64,000 nucleotides of DNA, taken from the NCBI RefSeq assembly GCF_034314105.1, contig NZ_JAVIWJ010000001.1:4746001-4810000 (forward strand), written 5' to 3'. Below the pieces are notes generated by a model that did not search any database, was not told the DNA's origin, and was given only the letters and a program-made list of their open reading frames with translations. This DNA is from Pseudomonas sp. AB6 (GTDB lineage: Bacteria; Pseudomonadota; Gammaproteobacteria; Pseudomonadales; Pseudomonadaceae). Each line of letters begins with the position of its first letter. Position 1 is the first letter of the stretch. The translations under genes were made by a program, and so were the position numbers. Below, piece by piece: positions 7,594 to 16,758 of the stretch.

Positions 7594-9299
7594 TGACTGC
7601 TCATGCACCGGCCATTGTGATTCTGGGCAACGGCAGCCTCGACACCGCGCGCCGCATTCAACGGCTGTACCCGAATTCGTTGATTCATGGTCTTGCAAGC
7701 CGGGTCGATGGCGCGGACCTCACCTACATCGAATTTGGCAGCACCCTGCGCCAGCTCTATCAACAGGGCACGCCGATCATTGCTTTGTGCGCCGCCGGGA
7801 TCGTGATTCGTACCTTGGCGCCGCTGTTGCTGGAAAAGGGCGCCGAGCCGCCGGTGTTGGCCGTGGCCGAAGACGGCAGCGCGGTCGTGCCTTTATTGGG
7901 CGGTCTGGGCGGCGTGAACATCATGGCTCGGGAGATTGCAAAAGGGCTGAACGTGGCTGCGGCGATTACTACCAGCGGCGAACTGCGTTTTGGCACCTGC
8001 CTGCTGAATCCGCCCAGTGGCTATGCCTTGGCTGATCTTGAGTTGGGTAAGCGCTTTGTCTCGGATTTGCTTTGCGGCGAACGCGTGCGTATCGAGGGTT
8101 CTGCACCGTGGTTGGCTGACGCGCAGTTGCCCGAAGACGCCCAAGCGCGACTGGCTATTCATGTGAGTAGCGCTGAGCGTGAACCGTCGGCCAATGAATT
8201 ATTGATTTACCCACGCAGCGTGTTGGTGGCGGTAAGTGCATCGCTGCCCGAATTAGCGTCCAGCGTTCGCGCTGCCTTGCATCAGGCTGGCCTCGCCCTT
8301 CAGTCGTTGGCCTGTTTGCTGGCTAGCGATACGGAGATGGCCAATCCTCAATTACATCAAGCCGCGACTGAGCTGAATGTGCCGTTGCGATTTGTCGCTG
8401 CGCAGGCATCGGTTTGCGCGTTGGCAGAACACGCGGTGCCGCAGGTGTTGGCGCCGATTTGCGTCGGTGACAGCATCGCTATCGCGGCGGCTGCGAAGCC
8501 GTTAGGCGTGCTAAACATCGGTCGTGGGCGCGGTCGTTTGGCGGTGATCGGCCTCGGTCCCGGTGCGGCAGAATTGATGGTGCCAGCGGTTAAGGCTGAA
8601 CTGGCGCGGGCCACCGATATTCTCGGTTATGAAACTTACGTGCGCATGGCCGGGCCATTTCGCGCCGATCAGGTGCAGCACTGCACGGACAACCGCGAAG
8701 AAATGCAACGCGCCCGGCATGCTTTTGAACTGGCCGCGCAAGGGCGTTCGGTTGTCGTGGTGTCGTCCGGCGATCCAGGCGTATTTGCCATGGCGTCAGC
8801 GGTGCTTGAAGCGCTGCATGAGTCAACCAACCCCGAGTGGCACAGGGTTGATCTGGAAATTTTGCCGGGGGTTTCCGCATCCTTGGCGACCGCCGCGCAA
8901 GCCGGTGCGCCGCTGGGGCATGACTTCTGCGTGATGTCGCTGTCGGACAACCTCAAACCGTGGGACGTGATTGAAAAACGTCTGGAGCTGGCTTCCCAAG
9001 CTGACTTGGCTTTGGCGTTCTACAACCCGATATCTCGATCCCGACCTTGGCAACTCGGCCGCGCACTGGAAATCGTCCGCCAACATCGCACGCCGGACAC
9101 CCCCGTGACCTTGGGCCGCGACATTGGGCGGCCAGGGCAAACGCTGCGGGTGATTGCATTGGGTGAGCTGACGCCAGATCAGGTAGACATGCGCACCATG
9201 GTGTTGATCGGCTCATCCACAACCTGCATCTTTCCCCGCGCAGATGGCGGTAAGTGGGTGTACACGCCGCGCTGGTATGGGAAAAAGCCGGTGGCATGA
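7593..9299 (+). CDS. cobJ: CbiG/CobE-CobJ fusion: precorrin-3B C17-methyltransferase
   Basis: A two-part protein. The N-terminal half resembles CbiG: CAAGIVIRTLAPLLLEKGAE and LLGGLGGVNIMAREIA in the CbiG_N part, then a CobE/CbiG_C-like segment (about residues 205-295). The C-terminal half (about 310-560) is a tetrapyrrole methylase with VIGLGPGAAELMVPAV, VSSGDPGVFAMASAV and LPGVSASLATAAQAG, giving C17 methylation and ring contraction. The ATG at 7593 overlaps the cobI stop by one base; a GTG four codons earlier is less likely. The fusion is usual in pseudomonads. Last gene of the operon. Confidence 0.94.
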   Translation: MTAHAPAIVILGNGSLDTARRIQRLYPNSLIHGLASRVDGADLTYIEFGSTLRQLYQQGTPIIALCAAGIVIRTLAPLLLEKGAEPPVLAVAEDGSAVVPLLGGLGGVNIMAREIAKGLNVAAAITTSGELRFGTCLLNPPSGYALADLELGKRFVSDLLCGERVRIEGSAPWLADAQLPEDAQARLAIHVSSAEREPSANELLIYPRSVLVAVSASLPELASSVRAALHQAGLALQSLACLLASDTEMANPQLHQAATELNVPLRFVAAQASVCALAEHAVPQVLAPICVGDSIAIAAAAKPLGVLNIGRGRGRLAVIGLGPGAAELMVPAVKAELARATDILGYETYVRMAGPFRADQVQHCTDNREEMQRARHAFELAAQGRSVVVVSSGDPGVFAMASAVLEALHESTNPEWHRVDLEILPGVSASLATAAQAGAPLGHDFCVMSLSDNLKPWDVIEKRLELASQADLALAFYNPISRSRPWQLGRALEIVRQHRTPDTPVTLGRDIGRPGQTLRVIALGELTPDQVDMRTMVLIGSSTTCIFPRADGGKWVYTPRWYGKKPVA

Positions 9300-9622
9300 G
9301 TTGCTGGTAGAAGTTATGTGCGCAGTACAAATGAGTTGTGCAAGCGCGCTCCTACAGTAAGTCGGTGTGGGTGCCTGTTATTTCGGGTATTTTTCTTGTA
9401 AGAAAAATCTTTGGTTTGATGGGAAAACTCAGGCAGATGTTAGGTGGATATCTTCAAGACGGTGCTGAATAGTCGCCAGTCTTTGTATTTAGGTGCTCTG
9501 CGACGGCAGAGTGGATTTAACTAAATGTGTATTCAGTTATGGGGAATGAAAAAGATCAGCAAGATGCGCTAGTTTATTGGCTGCCCAAGAAGGGTAACTC
9601 TTAAATTAAAAGGAAGTTGCGC
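9300..9622 (+). promoter_or_regulatory. Intergenic region upstream of the three-paralogue cassette
   Basis: 323 bases between cobJ and the next gene. Around 9335-9353 a GCAAGCGCGCTCCTACAG stretch looks like one arm of a decayed REP. The rest is AT-richer than its surroundings and should hold the promoter of the downstream cassette. A good ribosome site, AGGAAG (9611-9616), precedes the ATG at 9623. No other gene is seen. Confidence 0.4.
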
Positions 9623-10438
9623 ATGAATGAGTACGATAAAGTCCCGAGCAGTGTTGAAGATCGTCTGAATTATATTGCAAGTTGTCAGTTGCCTGAGGGT
9701 GATTCACGCGTGGCGGAGGTCATTAACCCCACCCATCGCCGGTCCCGCCGTTCGTTGGCGGTGGATGAAAAAGCCGAAGGTGCCGCGGTTGTTGCCAATA
9801 GCATTGTTTCGTTCGTGGCGGGTATGTCGAAGCAGAGCAAGGAAGATATCAAGAACGCGGTATTGTTCGCGACCTTGGTGGCCAACAAGGCGCACCCGAA
9901 CATGAGCGGGCCGCTATGGTACGAGCAGTTCGTGAACGTCATGATCCGCGCGTGTGGATGGGTGCCCACTCGCCGGGAATATTCCAAATACACGGCTTCC
10001 GAACACATGTTCACCATGGATCAGGTAGGCCTTAAAATTCTTGCGTCGGCGGTTGCGGCGGTAACGGTCCCAGGTGCTACCGCTGCGGTACTGGTGGGCG
10101 TTGCGCAGCAAGCGCTTGAAGCACTTCAGGCCAGTGATAAACCGCTCAAGCTCTTTGAAGGAAAAAGTCGCCGTCACAACGGCGGAGCCTTCAGTATCGC
10201 TTCTTGTGTTGAATCAGCGGATGGTGAAGTCGCGATGGCCATGGGGTCAGTAGATTTTTCATCCGTCTTAAGCGCCAAAAATGTACTGTTCTGGGACTGG
10301 AACAGTAACTCAGTCAGTATTTCTCGGGCGGAGTCGTGTCTGGTATTGAATCAGAATATCTACGCTGAAGTCCGAGACAGCATTCTTCGCAAGCTCGGAA
10401 CTAACGCCAAACAGGCTATTGAAGAGTACGAAATTTAA
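9623..10438 (+). CDS. Unrecognised protein, paralogue 1 of 3
   Basis: 271 residues, no signal peptide. I do not recognise a characterised family. Three zones: a charged N-terminus (1-55); a helical zone with SIVSFVAGMSKQSKEDIKNA near 61-80, continuing to an aromatic segment with WYEQF and CGWVPTRREYSKY; and, after a hydrophobic alanine/valine-rich stretch (about 139-163), a beta-rich C-terminal half ending YAEVRDSILRKLGTNAKQAI. The first block recurs in the gene at 11196 (VSFVAGMSTQEKEDV) and the C-terminal block recurs in both following genes, so the three are paralogues. Start chosen from AGGAAG 6 bases before the ATG. Function unknown. Confidence 0.8.
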   Translation: MNEYDKVPSSVEDRLNYIASCQLPEGDSRVAEVINPTHRRSRRSLAVDEKAEGAAVVANSIVSFVAGMSKQSKEDIKNAVLFATLVANKAHPNMSGPLWYEQFVNVMIRACGWVPTRREYSKYTASEHMFTMDQVGLKILASAVAAVTVPGATAAVLVGVAQQALEALQASDKPLKLFEGKSRRHNGGAFSIASCVESADGEVAMAMGSVDFSSVLSAKNVLFWDWNSNSVSISRAESCLVLNQNIYAEVRDSILRKLGTNAKQAIEEYEI

Positions 10439-10449
10439 AAAGCTTTCTC

Positions 10450-10471
10450 CCGCCGCAGGTTCCTGCGGCGG
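10450..10471. other. Strong GC-rich hairpin between paralogues 1 and 2
   Basis: CCGCCGCAGG (10450-10459) and CCTGCGGCGG (10462-10471) are perfectly complementary. No run of T follows, so it is not a standard terminator; it may protect or process the mRNA and lower expression of the two downstream genes. Confidence 0.6.
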
Positions 10472-10503
10472 ACTTCCCGTGTAGAGACACTAAGGAGAGC
10501 GTG

Positions 10504-11196
10504 ATGCGCAATGGAATGCCAACAAACTATATCAATGCCGGCGCGTTGATGTTTTTTGATGAGTCGGTAGGAGAGTTGAATAAGCGAGATATTCTCGACG
10601 CCAGCTTATATATCCAACTGGCTGCTTCGAAAAAAAAACCTAAGTTCTCCGAGTTTGACGCTTGGTATCAAACCTATTTGAGGGCAATGGCGACGTTTGG
10701 TTGGGTCGTGTCTGCGCGCGAATACGACAGTGATCCGATACAGAACCATGGGCAATTCGATGTGTGGTCGCTCTTTAAACATGAGCTTGAGAGACGAGTG
10801 CCGGGTTCACTTATTCAAACCGCTGAGTGCCTGGTAATGGATTCACCCCAACGCTTCTTCAGCCCTGCCGCACATTCTCTGCTTGGAGAATACGCGTTCC
10901 GGTGTGAAGGAGCCGAAGGCGGTGATCCACTCTCCAGGGTGGTACTTCAGCTAAGTTTTGTGCATGGGGCCTCTTCGATGACCTCAATGTTTGTCGCGTT
11001 CAAAACGTTGGCGTCAGGGGTGGAGCATGCGTTTTTCAAGCCGTTAGATCGTAATCAAATTGTGGGCAATCTTGAGCTTGCGTCGTTTTCGGCGCAACTG
11101 TCTGATTTGCGCTATGCGCAGTTTAGAGATCAATTCATTGCCGCTCTCGGTGCCAGAAGGTCGACATTGATTCTGGCGCTTGAGGAGCATCAATAA
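10504..11196 (+). CDS. Unrecognised protein, paralogue 2 of 3
   Basis: 230 residues, no signal peptide. Most divergent of the three paralogues: the FVAGMS block is replaced by MFFDESVGELNKRDILDASL, but the spacing to a W-x-x-Y segment (DAWYQTYLRAMATFGWVVSAREY) and the C-terminal YAQFRDQFIAALGARR match the other two. Ribosome site AAGGAG lies 6 bases before the ATG at 10504 (a GTG one codon earlier is too close). Its stop overlaps the start of the next gene by one base (TAATG), so these two are translationally coupled. Function unknown. Confidence 0.78.
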   Translation: MRNGMPTNYINAGALMFFDESVGELNKRDILDASLYIQLAASKKKPKFSEFDAWYQTYLRAMATFGWVVSAREYDSDPIQNHGQFDVWSLFKHELERRVPGSLIQTAECLVMDSPQRFFSPAAHSLLGEYAFRCEGAEGGDPLSRVVLQLSFVHGASSMTSMFVAFKTLASGVEHAFFKPLDRNQIVGNLELASFSAQLSDLRYAQFRDQFIAALGARRSTLILALEEHQ

Positions 11197-11846
11197 TGAT
11201 CAAGGAGCACACTCGCATCGCGATAGCAGGCAATAACTTGGTCTCGTTCGTGGCGGGTATGTCTACGCAGGAAAAGGAGGACGTGTTGGACATGTTGTTG
11301 TACGCGGACTTTTTTGCCAGCCAGGCATATGACCGACGGGTGCACTGGAAAAGTTGGCTGGATTACTATCGCAACAGATTGGTCAGACACGGCTGTGCGT
11401 TGAAAAGTCTCATCGTGAGGGATCCTGTGGTAATCACCGATCCCTACGAATTGGACCGCCTGACTTTTAAAGTCGTGGGCGCCGAGGGCTCGGCCGAGCT
11501 TGCCGGTTTGGTTCAAGCATCGTTTAGCGCCATACGAGTCAACGACTACGCCCGAGCGTTTTTTCAACGGGGCACAGGGGCGGGCCGCATCGGAAGTTTT
11601 CAAATCGTACCGTGCGATAGAACCCGCGATGGTCAGATCAGAATTTTCCTGTGCGCCTTGCAGATCAACGCACTTGAAATAGTCGATGAAGGATGGTTCT
11701 GGAATAACAATACGCGGGATTTGGTGTTGCGCTTGGTGGGCGGTGTATATGAGTTTAGTCGTGATAATTACGCCTCATCTCGCGATCAAATACGCACCAA
11801 GCTGATTCAGAATTCAACGCGCTTTATTCAAGACATTGAGCTCTAA
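11196..11846 (+). CDS. Unrecognised protein, paralogue 3 of 3
   Basis: 216 residues, no signal peptide. The N-terminal block NNLVSFVAGMSTQEKEDVLD is close to that of paralogue 1, followed by WKSWLDYYRNRLVRHGCALK, and the C-terminus ends YASSRDQIRTKLIQNSTRFI then QDIEL, again matching paralogue 1. It lacks the long hydrophobic stretch of paralogue 1. The start ATG overlaps the previous stop by one base. The convergent marC-like gene ends only 5 bases away. Function unknown. Confidence 0.78.
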   Translation: MIKEHTRIAIAGNNLVSFVAGMSTQEKEDVLDMLLYADFFASQAYDRRVHWKSWLDYYRNRLVRHGCALKSLIVRDPVVITDPYELDRLTFKVVGAEGSAELAGLVQASFSAIRVNDYARAFFQRGTGAGRIGSFQIVPCDRTRDGQIRIFLCALQINALEIVDEGWFWNNNTRDLVLRLVGGVYEFSRDNYASSRDQIRTKLIQNSTRFIQDIEL

Positions 11847-11851
11847 GGGCC

Positions 11852-12448
11852 CTAAGGCAATAAATATCCTCTGACCCCGGTAAAGATAATTTGCGCTGCC
11901 AACGCACACACAAACAATCCCATCAGCCGACTGACGATCTGCAGGCCCTGATCGCCCAGAATGTTCTCGATGCGATTCGATAGATACAGCACGATGCCGA
12001 CGGTCAAACTGGCGAGGGCAATGCTGAGGATGGCCGTGAGTTTGTCATCCCAGTGGGGTTGGCTGACGCCCATGACCAACAATGCGCCGATGGTGCCCGG
12101 TCCGACGGTCAGCGGAATGGTCAGCGGGACAATAGTGACGTCCTGCTGAACATTGTCAGTTTGCACAGCAGATTTACCTTGAGCCATTCCGAGCGCCGAA
12201 ATGAACAAGACACTGCCTGCACCGATGCGGAAGGCATCGACGGTGATACCGAATACCGAGAAAATCAATCGTCCGAACAGGTACAGCAGCACGCTTGACA
12301 TCAAGGTGGCCAGCGCGACTTTCCACGCAAGGCGACGACGCTCCTTGCTGGAGTAACCACGCGTGAGGCTGATGAAGCACGACAGAACGAAGAACGGGCT
12401 ATAGAGCACTAACATCTTCAGATAAACGCTGAACAACACGTGAAGCAT
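11852..12448 (-). CDS. MarC family inner-membrane protein
   Basis: 198 residues with about six hydrophobic segments. Typical MarC/UPF0056 features: the N-terminal YSPFFVLSCFISLTRGYSSK, the central FRIGAGSVLFISALGMAQGK and PLTIPLTVGPGTIGALLVMG. The family lies in the inner membrane; transport of small amino acids is proposed for some members, but the substrate here cannot be told. Transcribed alone, convergent with the paralogue cassette and downstream of retS. Confidence 0.85.
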   Translation of the reverse strand: MLHVLFSVYLKMLVLYSPFFVLSCFISLTRGYSSKERRRLAWKVALATLMSSVLLYLFGRLIFSVFGITVDAFRIGAGSVLFISALGMAQGKSAVQTDNVQQDVTIVPLTIPLTVGPGTIGALLVMGVSQPHWDDKLTAILSIALASLTVGIVLYLSNRIENILGDQGLQIVSRLMGLFVCALAAQIIFTGVRGYLLP

Positions 12449-12565
12449 GGCTTGAGCTCGCGCGACTGGGAAAGGACGACAGGAAGTCTATCAGGCGGGG
12501 CGGCTTATCTCGCTGAGGAATATGAGCTTAAGGGGAGTAAAGGAACAATGAGCGTCTGATGGCGG

Positions 12566-15346
12566 TCAATGTGTCTTGGAATACCGCTGACTCTGTACGC
12601 GCTTCGCAACCCAGTGCTCAATAAGCTCGCGCAGCTGCGATAGCTCTACGGGCTTGGCCATGTGCCCATCCATGCCTGCCTGACGCGCCCGTTCCTTGTG
12701 CTCCGTCAGGATATGCGCGGTCAATGCAACCACGGGTGTACGAACTCGTTGATTGGCGACCTCCCAGATACGTAATTGTTGGGTGGCAGAAAAACCGTCA
12801 AGGATTGGCATTTCACAGTCCATCAGCACAAGGTCATAGCGCTGGGTTTTCATGGCAAGCAGAGCTTCTTCGCCATTGCTGGCGGTATCCGGTTGCAGGT
12901 TGAGCTTGCCGAGCATGCCGCGAATGACTTTAGTCGAGATGCTGTTGTCTTCGGCGACCAGTATGCGGAAATCACTCGGTACGTTAATTGGGCTGATCAG
13001 AGGATTGCTGGAAGCGTATGGCGTACCCGTCAGGGCACCCCGGCTACGTTGATTGAGTTCGTCCGCCAACGTGGTCTTGAGTGTGTAGCCTGCGACCGGT
13101 TTTGCCAAAATGCGTTTGATCCCTGCATTACGCGCAATGATTTTGCTCGGTGCATTGCTGATGCCGGTGAGCATGATCAGCAAGATGTCGTGATTCAGGC
13201 TCGGGTCTTCCTTGATCTTCGCTGCAAGCTGCATGCCTGTCATACCTGGCATGTTCTGGTCGAGCAACACCACATCGAAATAGTCGCGCAGGTGGGCTTT
13301 GGTCCGCAGCAGCGCCAGCGCTTCCTTTCCCGACGGCACGGCGCTGACATTCAAGCCCCAAGCGCTGCATTGCTGCACCAACACTTTGCGGCACGTGTCG
13401 TTGTCGTCCACCACCAATACCCGAGCGCCCTGGAGGGGGCCATCGAGATCGGTAGTCGGTTGCTCCAGCCGATCCGGGTCCAGGGGCAATGTCAGCCAAA
13501 GGGTGCTGCCATGGGTATTGCTGGTCTGAATGCCAAACTCGCCATGCATCAGCATGATCAATTGGCGCGCGATCACTAGCCCCAGATGACCGCCTAATTT
13601 GGTTGTGGCGAGGAAATTCTTGCTATGCAGTTCGGCGTGTAGAAGGGTGTCGCGTTCATGGGGAGCCAAGGGTTCGCCACTGTCCTGAACGGCTATACGT
13701 AAACGTGGCTTGCCGCTACGCGAATCCAGAGCAACCACGAGCAGGATCTCGCCTTCGTCGGCCTTTTTCATCGCGTTTTCGAGCAGGCTGAGCAGGGCCT
13801 GACGCAAACGTGTTGGATCGCCGCTGATGACCCGTGGGACTTGGGGCTGAATGAAGCTGATCAGCTCGACATTCTGCTGCTCGGCTTTGGCTCGGAAGAT
13901 ATTCAGGCAGTCTTCGATCAATGCGTTGAGATCGAATTGCACGTCGTCGAGTTCGATCTGTCCAGATTCGAGTTTGGTGATGTCTAGAATTTCATTGATC
14001 AGTGTCAGCAGCTCGTTGCCTGCGCTATGGATAGTTTGAACATAGTCACGTTGTTTGACCGAGAGCGGCGTACCCAGAAGTAACTCGGTCATGCCCAACA
14101 CACCGTTCATCGGGGTGCGAATTTCGTGGCTGATTTTAGCCAGAAACTCAGCCTTGGCTTTAATTTCAGCCGTGCTAGCGGCGAGATCGCGGCTAGCACT
14201 GAACTCATCTTCGGTGATGCTGCGATGGCGCTCACTCAGGGCCACGCTCATCAATAGGCCCGAAGCACAGAACACACCCAGCAGAGTAATGATTAGCCAT
14301 TGTGGCGCGATCATTGTCAGGCCCAGCAAGGCCGGCAGAATCACCAGGCAGCCCAGGTTGAAGATGACCATTCCCAATACAAAAAGGCGGGCCGGGTTGT
14401 AGCCCTTTTGCCAGTGATATACCGCGACAAACAGGATGCTCAGGCTGGCTAACGCCACTAAACCATAGGTAATTAGGTTCAGCGGCAAGCTGTTGACGAA
14501 TAACTCCAAAAGGCCCGCTAATGCAATGATTAGCATGTCGGCTAATAGCAGTCGATTCAAAACAACCGAGCCACAGGGTGCGAAAAAGCGATAGGCAAAC
14601 ATTAAGCCGCTGAGTGCTGCCATAACCAACGCCCAATATGCGTTGGGGGTCTGGGCCACGTGCCAGTTCGGCACCCAGGATGCCAGAAGATTAAACAATA
14701 ACATCGCGCTTAGCGTCAGCATCGCTTCGCACGCTGCCAGCCACAAGCTGGCGTGGGAGCGGGTATGGGTGAACCGGGTAATGTTCTGCAGGATCAGCAT
14801 CGCCAGACAACCTAAAAATAGGCCGAGCAACAAAGGTTGACGCTCATCCGCCGCGATTGAAATGGCTGACTGCAGGGTAATGTTTGGTCGCAGTTGTTGT
14901 TCTGAAACCAAGCGCAGATAAATGTCCAGCATGCCAATGCTCTGCGGCATCGGCATCAGAAAATCAGTGGAATGCAATGACTGGATATCGCGAGGAATGT
15001 TGTTGCCGGTGCGCGAATGAGTAATCACCTTGTCGCCATCAAGCACGTAAAGGTCAAGACTGGCCAAGTCGGGAGCAAAAACTCTAAGCAATTGCTCGTG
15101 CTCATTGGGAAGCAGCCGATAGTGCAACCAGACAGCGCTATTACGGTCTCCTGCGGAGACTTGATCAAGGTTAATAGGGCTAAATTGATTAACGTACCGA
15201 GGCGAACGTACGTCGCTCAATTGCAGGCTGGCCTGATCATCGACCAGCGTCGACCATCCACCACGTTGCTCGGCATAGCCGGGAAGCATGCAGAGAAGTG
15301 TCAGCAGACCAATGGTGAAACCTATGGCAATCCTGAGCCAGCGCAC
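12566..15346 (-). CDS. retS: Hybrid sensor kinase RetS
   Basis: 926 residues: signal peptide, 7TMR-DISM extracellular domain (about 30-165), seven membrane segments (about 170-375), histidine kinase dimerisation domain with H407 in FLAKISHEIRTPMNG, ATPase domain, and two receiver domains (D696 in LLDQNMPG, D843 in LMDCEMP). The ATP-binding site is atypical: the G1 box reads QDSGEPL rather than DxGxG. RetS is known to restrain GacS by direct binding and so to shift cells away from the biofilm/type VI state. In PAO1, as I recall, retS likewise follows purD. The start is GTG at 15346, with AAGGGA before it. Confidence 0.95.
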   Translation of the reverse strand: MRWLRIAIGFTIGLLTLLCMLPGYAEQRGGWSTLVDDQASLQLSDVRSPRYVNQFSPINLDQVSAGDRNSAVWLHYRLLPNEHEQLLRVFAPDLASLDLYVLDGDKVITHSRTGNNIPRDIQSLHSTDFLMPMPQSIGMLDIYLRLVSEQQLRPNITLQSAISIAADERQPLLLGLFLGCLAMLILQNITRFTHTRSHASLWLAACEAMLTLSAMLLFNLLASWVPNWHVAQTPNAYWALVMAALSGLMFAYRFFAPCGSVVLNRLLLADMLIIALAGLLELFVNSLPLNLITYGLVALASLSILFVAVYHWQKGYNPARLFVLGMVIFNLGCLVILPALLGLTMIAPQWLIITLLGVFCASGLLMSVALSERHRSITEDEFSASRDLAASTAEIKAKAEFLAKISHEIRTPMNGVLGMTELLLGTPLSVKQRDYVQTIHSAGNELLTLINEILDITKLESGQIELDDVQFDLNALIEDCLNIFRAKAEQQNVELISFIQPQVPRVISGDPTRLRQALLSLLENAMKKADEGEILLVVALDSRSGKPRLRIAVQDSGEPLAPHERDTLLHAELHSKNFLATTKLGGHLGLVIARQLIMLMHGEFGIQTSNTHGSTLWLTLPLDPDRLEQPTTDLDGPLQGARVLVVDDNDTCRKVLVQQCSAWGLNVSAVPSGKEALALLRTKAHLRDYFDVVLLDQNMPGMTGMQLAAKIKEDPSLNHDILLIMLTGISNAPSKIIARNAGIKRILAKPVAGYTLKTTLADELNQRSRGALTGTPYASSNPLISPINVPSDFRILVAEDNSISTKVIRGMLGKLNLQPDTASNGEEALLAMKTQRYDLVLMDCEMPILDGFSATQQLRIWEVANQRVRTPVVALTAHILTEHKERARQAGMDGHMAKPVELSQLRELIEHWVAKRVQSQRYSKTH

Positions 15347-15444
15347 GGCGAAATCCCTTCGTAGGTGAATGCCAGATAACTATGCGCGGGGCTGGAATTG
15401 ACAGGCAGTCCCCTTTGAGAGTTCTGCCTGAGAGGCTGCATGCC

Positions 15445-16740
15445 TTATTCCAGATCTTCACCACGCTCGCGAGCAATGGCCCGATAGCCAATGTCCTTGC
15501 GATAGAAACAACCGTCCCAACTAATTTCAGCCGCCAGTCTGTAAGCCTGTTCCTGCGCGGCGCCCACGGTGTCGCCCAGTGCTGTCGCACACAGGACACG
15601 CCCGCCTGACGTTACTACCTGGCCATCCTGCAACGTTGTTCCGGCATGGAATACTTTGCCGGTCATACCCGCTACGACATCCAAGCCTTTGATCGCAGCG
15701 CCTTTAACGTAATCACCTGGATAACCGCCAGCGGCCAGCACGACGCCCAGACTTGGACGAGGATCCCACTGCGCTTCAACTTTATCCAAAGCCTTGGCTA
15801 GCGCGGCTTCGATCAACAACACCAGGCTAGACTGCAAGCGCAACATCACTGGCTGGGTTTCTGGATCGCCGAAACGGCAGTTGAATTCAATGACCTTCGG
15901 ATTTCCAGCCTTATCGATCATCAAACCAGCATAGAGGAAGCCGGTGTAAATGTTCCCTTCCTCGGCCATCCCGCGGACAGTCGGCCATATCACCGAATCC
16001 ATGACGCGCTGGTGAACGTCGGCGGTCACTACCGGAGCTGGGGAGTAGGCGCCCATGCCTCCGGTATTGGGGCCAGTGTCGGCGTCGCCGACACGTTTGT
16101 GGTCTTGGCTGGTGGCCATAGGCAAAACGTTCTTACCGTCGACCATGACAATGAAGCTGGCTTCTTCGCCATCAAGAAACTCTTCAATCACCACCCGCGA
16201 ACCTGCTTCGCCAAACGCGTTGCCTGCGAGCATATCGCGTACAGCGTCTTCAGCTTCAGCCAGGGTCATGGCGACAATCACGCCTTTGCCCGCAGCGAGG
16301 CCGTCGGCTTTGATCACGATAGGAGCGCCGACTTTCTGCAAGTACGCCAATGCGGGCTCGACTTCGGTGAAGTTCTGGTAATCAGCTGTCGGAATCTTGT
16401 GGCGCGCCAGGAAGTCTTTGGTAAAAGCTTTCGAACCTTCCAGCTGCGCAGCAGCAGCGGTGGGGCCAAAGCAATCCAGGCCACGAGAGCGGAATAGATC
16501 GACCACGCCTGCCACTAGTGGCACTTCAGGGCCGACGATAGTCAGGGATACATTTTTTTCTGCAAAATTTGCCAGCTCAGCGAGGGCAAGTACGTCGATA
16601 TCGACGTTTTCGCATTTGGCCTCTGTCGCGGTCCCGGCATTGCCCGGTGCGACGAAAACTTTCACAACACGTGGGTCCTGCGCGACTTTCCACGCCAGCG
16701 CGTGTTCACGTCCACCGGCGCCAATGATTAGAACGTTCAA
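15445..16740 (-). CDS. purD: Phosphoribosylamine-glycine ligase PurD
   Basis: ATP-grasp enzyme joining glycine to phosphoribosylamine, second step of purine synthesis. Seen: MNVLIIGAGGREHALAWKVA at the start, VIKADGLAAGKGVIVAMT (ATP-grasp), GGMGAYSPAPV and FNCRFGDPETQPVMLRL. 431 residues, full length. The start is TTG at 16740 preceded by AAGGAG with 7 bases spacing; there is no ATG in frame nearby. Follows purH on the same strand after a 140-base gap. Confidence 0.97.
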   Translation of the reverse strand: MNVLIIGAGGREHALAWKVAQDPRVVKVFVAPGNAGTATEAKCENVDIDVLALAELANFAEKNVSLTIVGPEVPLVAGVVDLFRSRGLDCFGPTAAAAQLEGSKAFTKDFLARHKIPTADYQNFTEVEPALAYLQKVGAPIVIKADGLAAGKGVIVAMTLAEAEDAVRDMLAGNAFGEAGSRVVIEEFLDGEEASFIVMVDGKNVLPMATSQDHKRVGDADTGPNTGGMGAYSPAPVVTADVHQRVMDSVIWPTVRGMAEEGNIYTGFLYAGLMIDKAGNPKVIEFNCRFGDPETQPVMLRLQSSLVLLIEAALAKALDKVEAQWDPRPSLGVVLAAGGYPGDYVKGAAIKGLDVVAGMTGKVFHAGTTLQDGQVVTSGGRVLCATALGDTVGAAQEQAYRLAAEISWDGCFYRKDIGYRAIARERGEDLE

Positions 16741-16758
16741 ATAAAAGCTCCTTCGGAA

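Noticed and set aside
9539..9604. Short ORF of 21 codons (MGNEKDQQDALVYWLPKKGN then S) just before paralogue 1
   Set aside because: No ribosome site before its ATG and no resemblance to anything; could be chance.
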